DNA from: Pseudogracilibacillus sp037071985
Lineage (GTDB): Bacteria; Bacillota; Bacilli; Bacillales; Amphibacillaceae
NCBI RefSeq assembly: GCF_037071985.1
Contig: NZ_JAXHDF010000009.1
Span: 1 to 64,000, forward strand
Direction: 5' to 3'
DNA: 64,000 nucleotides
A program made the translations under genes and the position numbers. Positions 59,422 through 64,000 of this stretch are shown here, piece by piece. Position 1 is the first letter of the stretch. Every line of letters begins with the position of its first letter. The notes beneath the pieces are model-generated. The model did not search any database and was not told where the DNA came from. It was given only the letters and a program-made list of their open reading frames with translations.

Positions 59422-59853
59422 TTACCCTTTTTGTTCCACTCTTCTTATTCCCTTGCGTAAAAGAAAATAAGTAAGAAACAGGAGAGTTGTTACACCCGTT
59501 GCTCTACCGATGGAAATCCAATTAATTCCTCCATGTCTGATTGTGCTAACAATTAAAATACCTATTAAGATACCTAAACCAAACATAATATATGATTTCC
59601 AACCCAACTTCTGTTTACTATCTTGAATCACTTGTTCTTTCAACTCATCATCACTCCTTAATAATTCATCGATTGTGATATCAAATAAATCACTTAAATT
59701 GATAATCACTTCGATACTGGGATAGTTTTTACCAGTTTCCCACTTTGAAATGGATTGGCGACTAACATATATTTTTTCAGCAAGGTCTTCTTGTGACCAA
59801 CCTCTTTTTTCTCTTTCTCTTTTTATTTTTTCCCCAAAAAACATGTTGTTCAT
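59422..59853 (-). CDS. XRE-type regulator with two C-terminal TM helices
   Basis: This 143-residue protein has an N-terminal HTH (KREREKRGWSQEDLAEKIYVSRQSISKWETGKNYPS) and a C-terminal membrane part (YIMFGLGILIGILIVSTI; ATGVTTLLFLTYFLL). HTH proteins with such tails are common in Bacillaceae and sense envelope state or dock at the membrane. Single gene; target unknown. Confidence 0.85.
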   Translation of the reverse strand: MNNMFFGEKIKREREKRGWSQEDLAEKIYVSRQSISKWETGKNYPSIEVIINLSDLFDITIDELLRSDDELKEQVIQDSKQKLGWKSYIMFGLGILIGILIVSTIRHGGINWISIGRATGVTTLLFLTYFLLRKGIRRVEQKG

Positions 59854-59859
59854 CGCCCT

Positions 59860-60161
59860 TTCTTATTCCAGTATTATTGGAGTGACAGTTAAAGTAAAGA
59901 TAGTTCTAGGTGCATCAAGGTGCAACCTGTTGTTGCTACCTTGTATTTTCTGCTTTTAAAGACTATTTCCCATTAGTTGTATCTTTATATACAGCTTAAC
60001 ATAATTATAAAAGACTCTCTTTAAATGCAGCATAAAAGCACTGCAAAATACAGTGCTAATTGAGACTAAAATTTGATGGTTTTCAAGATGCAGTTTGATA
60101 TATTAATTACCTTTTTTCACCTCTGAAGAGGACCTGTTATTCATTTGTCCCACTCACTTTT
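59860..60161. other. Intergenic stretch with a short hairpin
   Basis: AGCACTG and CAGTGCT (60038-60057) form a 7-bp stem with a loop of about six bases, without a T-run. No ORF is supported in this region of about 300 bp. Confidence 0.35.
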
Positions 60162-61091
60162 TTATGTGACTGCACTCACGGTTGGTTCGGTAATGGTCAA
60201 CGTATTATTGAATGTATTCAAATTAGCTGTTGCTCCAACAGGAATAGCAGCTTTATAAAATCCATGTCCAGTTGCAACGTTCGTCATAAGCGGCTTCCCT
60301 AACGGTACAATCACTCCATTAATTAGATCTGCATAAGATGTATTATATGCATCTGGACAGTTTGTACACTCCCCCATGACAATCCCGATACAATCATTAA
60401 ATTTTCCAGCTGTCTCCAACATCGATAGATATCTAAAGATCGTATTAATCGGTTCATGCGTATCTTCTAAAAAGAGTATTTTCCCAGTCGTGTCGATCTC
60501 ATAAGGTGTTCCAAGCGTCCCAATTAAGGAAGTTAAATTTCCACCTACAAGCGGTCCAGTGACATTACCTTGTATCAAACTTATTTGTGGGACTCCAGGA
60601 GGATTTTCAATCACTCTAGTCGGTAAGACAACCGATGTTGCTTCAAAAAATTGATTAAAATTATATGCTGGAGTAGTTGGTCGAAAGTCAAGCAACAATA
60701 AACTATGAAGAGTGATCAGGTCGGACTTCTGGGATAAGACATTTAATAATATCGTTATATCACTATACCCGGAAATGATTTTGGGATTATTTTTTATTAC
60801 TTCATAATCCAAATAAGGCAAGATCCCTTGTACACCGACACCACCTCTAGTTGGAAGAATCATTTTTACTACATCATTTGTGAACATATCCATTAAATCA
60901 GCGGCTCTTTGTTCTGCTGTTCCAGCGAGAAAGCCTGTTGCAGCATATACATTTCTTCCAAGAACAACATTGAATCCAAGGCTTTCTAAGAATTGAATTC
61001 TCTCGTTAATAATCAGTGGATTCAACGGACTGCCAAGAGTAACGATCCCAATCGTATCCCCTGGTTCTAAAATCGGAGGTTTAATTGCCAT
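60162..61091 (-). CDS. S66 family LD-carboxypeptidase / MccF-like peptidase
   Basis: This 309-residue serine peptidase has the S66 triad: Ser in SGYSDIT (about residue 110), Glu in FLEDTHEP, His in ATGHGFYK. The start PPILEPGDTIGIVTLGSPL is typical. LdcA-type enzymes trim the muropeptide tetrapeptide in recycling; MccF-type enzymes inactivate microcin C. The ATG at 61091 is preferred over the GTG at 61103. No signal peptide, so it acts in the cytoplasm. Confidence 0.9.
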   Translation of the reverse strand: MAIKPPILEPGDTIGIVTLGSPLNPLIINERIQFLESLGFNVVLGRNVYAATGFLAGTAEQRAADLMDMFTNDVVKMILPTRGGVGVQGILPYLDYEVIKNNPKIISGYSDITILLNVLSQKSDLITLHSLLLLDFRPTTPAYNFNQFFEATSVVLPTRVIENPPGVPQISLIQGNVTGPLVGGNLTSLIGTLGTPYEIDTTGKILFLEDTHEPINTIFRYLSMLETAGKFNDCIGIVMGECTNCPDAYNTSYADLINGVIVPLGKPLMTNVATGHGFYKAAIPVGATANLNTFNNTLTITEPTVSAVT

Positions 61092-61326
61092 ATTAATTAA
61101 CACCTGCCACTACTTTTTATACTACATTAACCTATTCAATTACTCGCCCCTCCGTGACATGTATTACTAATTGAGAACAAATCTTCATGGGATTACATAC
61201 TAAATTTTGCTATACTTATACAAAAGGGTGAAATATTTTCTTCATTCACTGCCATTCGATGTTATAAATGGTACATTTGAAAGCGGTATTGAGTTTTTTA
61301 TTTACATATTATAAGGAGGTAAACAA

Positions 61327-62022
61327 ATGAAACAAGTATACACATCCTTTGAGGAAGTAATTAGTGATATAAAGGATGGTTCAACCATCATGGTCGGCGG
61401 TTTCGGTTTATGTGGAATTCCTGAAAATTCAATTCTTGCATTGGTAGATAGCGGCGTTAAAGACTTAACAGTTATTTCAAATAACTGTGGAATCGATGAT
61501 TTCGGTTTAGGCCTATTATTAAAAAACAAACAAATTAAAAAAATGATCGGCTCTTATGTAGGAGAAAATAAAGAATTTGAACGACAAGTTATTGAAGGTA
61601 TTGTCGAAGTCGAGTTAACACCACAAGGGACATTAGCAGAAAAAATTCGAGCAGGAGGTGCTGGGATACCAGCGTTTTATACACCTGCCGGGGTTGGTAC
61701 ACCAATTGCAGAAGGAAAAGAAACGAGAACATTTAATGGAAAAGAATATGTTTTAGAAGAAGCATTAACAGCAGATTTCAGTTTCGTTCGGGCATGGAAA
61801 GGCGATAAAATGGGGAATCTGATTTATAACAAAACTGCAAGAAACTTTAATCCAATTATTGCAGCTGCTGGAAAAGTTACCATTGCAGAAGTAGAGGAAA
61901 TCGTAGAAGTAGGAGAACTTAATCCTAACTTCATCCATACTCCGAGCATTTACGTACAGCGAATAATACAAGGAAATCAGGAAAAGCGAATTGAGCGGTT
62001 AACGGTCGCATCCTCAAATTAA
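61327..62022 (+). CDS. scoA: 3-oxoacid CoA-transferase subunit A
   Basis: This 231-residue alpha subunit moves CoA between succinyl-CoA and acetoacetate or another 3-oxo acid. It has the N-terminal pattern DGSTIMVGGFGLCGIPENSI and GGAGIPAFYTPAGVGT. AAGGAGG is upstream. It is followed after 24 bp by the beta subunit gene. Confidence 0.94.
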   Translation: MKQVYTSFEEVISDIKDGSTIMVGGFGLCGIPENSILALVDSGVKDLTVISNNCGIDDFGLGLLLKNKQIKKMIGSYVGENKEFERQVIEGIVEVELTPQGTLAEKIRAGGAGIPAFYTPAGVGTPIAEGKETRTFNGKEYVLEEALTADFSFVRAWKGDKMGNLIYNKTARNFNPIIAAAGKVTIAEVEEIVEVGELNPNFIHTPSIYVQRIIQGNQEKRIERLTVASSN

Positions 62023-62046
62023 TCAAATAATAAAGGAGTGGTAAAA

Positions 62047-62709
62047 ATGAGTAGAGCTGCAATCCGTGAAAAAATTGCGCGCAGAGCGGAAAAAGAAATA
62101 AAAGATGGATACTACGTAAATCTAGGTATAGGCATGCCTACATTAGTAGCGAATTATATTTCTGAAAATAAACATGTTGTTTTACAATCCGAAAATGGAT
62201 TATTAGGAATCGGTCCTTATCCACAGGAGGATGAGGTTGATGCAGACTTAATTAATGCAGGTAAAGAGACTGTTACTACCATTGATGGAGCAGCGTTTTT
62301 TGATAATGCGGAATCGTTTGCTATGATTCGTGGCGGCCATATTAATCTTGCCATTCTTGGTGGAATGGAAGTGTCTGAATCAGGTGATTTAGCTAATTGG
62401 ATGATTCCTGGAAAAATGATCAAAGGAATGGGTGGAGCAATGGACCTTGTTCATGGTGCCCAACAAATTATTGTCATCATGGATCATGTGACCCGTGATG
62501 GCCAACCGAAAGTTTTAAAAAAGTGTACATTGCCACTGACCGGAAAAGGTGTAGTGAATAAGATTATTTCTGAGCGTGCGGTTATTGAAGTCACAGAGAA
62601 TGGCCTCGTCTTGTTAGAAGTTGCTGATGGGTTTACTGTTGATGAAGTAATCGAATCAACAGGTGCTGAACTAACAGTTAGTAATGAACTGCTTGAAAAT
62701 GCATTTTAA
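62047..62709 (+). CDS. scoB: 3-oxoacid CoA-transferase subunit B
   Basis: This 220-residue beta subunit has the catalytic Glu in SENGLLGIGPYP and the GIGMPTLVANYI block. AAGGAGTGG selects the ATG at 62047 rather than the GTG at 62038. With ScoA it forms the active heterodimer used in ketone-body and short-chain acid breakdown. Confidence 0.95.
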   Translation: MSRAAIREKIARRAEKEIKDGYYVNLGIGMPTLVANYISENKHVVLQSENGLLGIGPYPQEDEVDADLINAGKETVTTIDGAAFFDNAESFAMIRGGHINLAILGGMEVSESGDLANWMIPGKMIKGMGGAMDLVHGAQQIIVIMDHVTRDGQPKVLKKCTLPLTGKGVVNKIISERAVIEVTENGLVLLEVADGFTVDEVIESTGAELTVSNELLENAF

Positions 62710-62755
62710 TCGGAACCAGCTCCATCCATTTAAATAAGTCTGTTCAACTTTTTGT

Positions 62756-62802
62756 GAGCGAACCGAATCTCCCCTATCTTGTCGGTAGACAATTCGGTTC
62801 GT
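62756..62802. terminator. Hairpin between scoB and the BASS gene
   Basis: GAGCGAACCGAAT and ATTCGGTTCGTTC form a 13-bp stem with one G-U pair. T-runs are weak, but the convergent position suits a shared terminator. Confidence 0.6.
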
Positions 62803-62857
62803 TCATGTCACTAAAAGCTGACGTTTTTTTTAATGGAACTCTTATTAGTAGATATTC

Positions 62858-63787
62858 CTACCTTTCACTTCGTTTTCCCCACCACGTTGCAAGCAACGGA
62901 CCTGATATATTATGCCATACACTAAATAACGCGCTTGGCACAGCTGCTATTGGGGCGAAATGGGCAAGTGCTAAAGTTGCTCCTAACCCGGAATTTTGCA
63001 TTCCAACTTCAATTGAAATAGCTTTTTGATCGCGAAAATCCAGTCTTATCACTTTAGCAAGAAGATATCCGATTAAAAGGCCTAGCACATTATGTAGCAT
63101 AACGACAGAAAATATTAGCAATCCTGTAGTTGCAATTGCATCTTTATTTACTGCTACAACAGCAGAAGCTACGGCAACAATTCCGATAACAGACACGAGC
63201 GGCAATACTCCTGTACTTTTTTCTACTTGTTTTTTAAATAACACTCGTACAACAATCCCTAACACAATCGGAACTAACACAACCTGAACGATAGTTAAAA
63301 ACATATCGCCCGCCGATACTGGTAACCATTTACTTGCAAATAATAGGGTTAGAGCAGGTGTCAAAATTGGTGCTAATATAGTGGAAAAAGCTGTTACCGT
63401 AACGGATAACGCAGTATTTCCTTTTGCTAAAAAAGTCATGACGTTTGAAGCGGTTCCTCCCGGACAACAGCCAACTAATATTACTCCGATTGCGACTTCT
63501 GCCGGCAGCTGAAATACAGTTGCCAAACCAAATGCCAATAACGGCATAATTGTATACTGAGCAAGTACACCGATTAAAACACTTTTTGGTGCTTTTACAA
63601 TTCCTTTAAAATCATCTAATGATAGTGTCAGTCCCATACCAAACATAATAATTCCAAGTAATAATGAAATATGTGGAGCTATCCATGTAAATCCTTCAGG
63701 GATAATAAATGCAAAAACAGCAAACAAGATCACCCAAATAGCAAATGTATTCCCCGCAAAGCTACTTATTCTCTCTAGTATTCTCAT
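62858..63787 (-). CDS. BASS family (bile acid:Na+ symporter-like) transporter
   Basis: This 309-residue transporter has nine to ten TM helices. The BASS signatures LVGCCPGGTASNVMTFLAKGN and GMQNSGLGATLALAHF line the Na+ site. AGGGAGGGAG precedes the ATG. In bacteria such proteins move organic acids, pantoate or similar anions with Na+; the substrate is not known. Single gene. Confidence 0.92.
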   Translation of the reverse strand: MRILERISSFAGNTFAIWVILFAVFAFIIPEGFTWIAPHISLLLGIIMFGMGLTLSLDDFKGIVKAPKSVLIGVLAQYTIMPLLAFGLATVFQLPAEVAIGVILVGCCPGGTASNVMTFLAKGNTALSVTVTAFSTILAPILTPALTLLFASKWLPVSAGDMFLTIVQVVLVPIVLGIVVRVLFKKQVEKSTGVLPLVSVIGIVAVASAVVAVNKDAIATTGLLIFSVVMLHNVLGLLIGYLLAKVIRLDFRDQKAISIEVGMQNSGLGATLALAHFAPIAAVPSALFSVWHNISGPLLATWWGKRSER

Positions 63788-63916
63788 AAATACTCCCTCC
63801 CTTATTTCTCATATAGTAACACAGTTTTGTAATTTTTAATAAATTCCAATTTTGACCCCTCCCTATTTTCCACTTTATGGTATACTATGAATAAAACATG
63901 GGGAGGCAAGTGTTTT

Positions 63917-64000
63917 ATGGACGTTTCGATACGCCAGATGCAAAAAGAAGATATAGCTTCGGTACAGGAGGTTGCCAAGATTAGTTGGCATGATACATAT
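63917..64000 (+). CDS. GNAT-family acetyltransferase, start only
   Basis: The ATG at 63917 follows GGGGAGG. The first 28 residues (VSIRQMQKEDIASVQEVAKI) match the N-terminal strand and helix of GNAT acetyltransferases. The gene runs off the window. Confidence 0.7.
   Translation, partial: MDVSIRQMQKEDIASVQEVAKISWHDTY

Overview
The window comes from the chromosome of a low-GC Gram-positive bacterium of the Bacillaceae. The evidence is the AT-rich background, strong AAGGAGG-type ribosome binding sites with many TTG and GTG starts, Bacillus-type genes (glpD with its antiterminator gene glpP, a ykuS-like gene, a csbD-like gene with a SigB-type promoter, htpX, scoAB, glcDF) and B. subtilis-style intrinsic terminators. 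The genus cannot be settled from the sequence alone; a halotolerant Oceanobacillus/Virgibacillus-like organism is a guess.

Region 1 (1-5500) is host chromosome: a DJ-1/PfpI protein, a YcxB-like membrane protein, an ABC-2 exporter pair with a LytTR regulator and a DUF3021 membrane protein in one operon, and a PAP2 phosphatase.

Region 2 (5559-25732) is a 20.1-kb integrated element inserted in the 3' part of a tRNA-Ala(GGC) gene. It is bounded by a 45-bp perfect direct repeat of the tRNA end. It carries a tyrosine integrase beside attL, a long leftward gene block with many small unknown proteins, an archaeo-eukaryotic-type primase as probable replication protein, a ParB-like protein and a DUF3102 protein, a serine recombinase, and a compact transfer-like module: a two-TM protein, an FtsK/SpoIIIE-type translocase and a replication-relaxation protein. 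A phage-like switch (XRE repressor, three operators, a consensus divergent promoter) controls the left arm. Beside the repressor is a very AT-rich cargo gene. A 34-bp sequence occurs three times in control regions. A free-standing phage tail-tip C-terminal domain and an HslV-like Ntn hydrolase lie next to the integrase. No type IV secretion genes, capsid genes or terminase were seen, so the closest layout known to me is the actinomycete AICE (FtsK-only transfer), here in a Firmicute.

Region 3 (25740-45900) is host chromosome. It holds a VOC protein, a PadR/DUF2812 pair with three operator palindromes, a 2106-residue cell-wall-anchored adhesin with nine DUF11 repeats, a broken nitroreductase, an SDR, a CsbD protein, glpD and glpP, an MgtC protein, and a leftward operon with a Ugp-like sugar/glycerophosphate binding protein, two permeases, a metallo-beta-lactamase-fold hydrolase and a HAD phosphatase. 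Both glpD and the ugpB-like gene have leader terminators that fit GlpP control.

Region 4 (46100-52840) is a seven-gene operon: RfbA, RfbB, a polyprenyl-phosphate glycosyltransferase, a WecD-like acetyltransferase, an EamA/ArnE-like small flippase, a WecE-like aminotransferase and a DUF6044 GT-C-like membrane protein. Together they look like a complete path for making dTDP-4-amino-4,6-dideoxyhexose (Fuc4NAc-like), loading it on undecaprenyl phosphate, flipping it and attaching it to a surface polymer. A 560-bp, 41-bp-period tandem repeat follows.

Region 5 (53595-64000) is host chromosome: HtpX, an Spx-like protein, a TetR regulator with three operators, GlcD/GlcF, an XRE membrane regulator, an S66 carboxypeptidase, ScoA/ScoB, a BASS transporter and the start of a GNAT gene.
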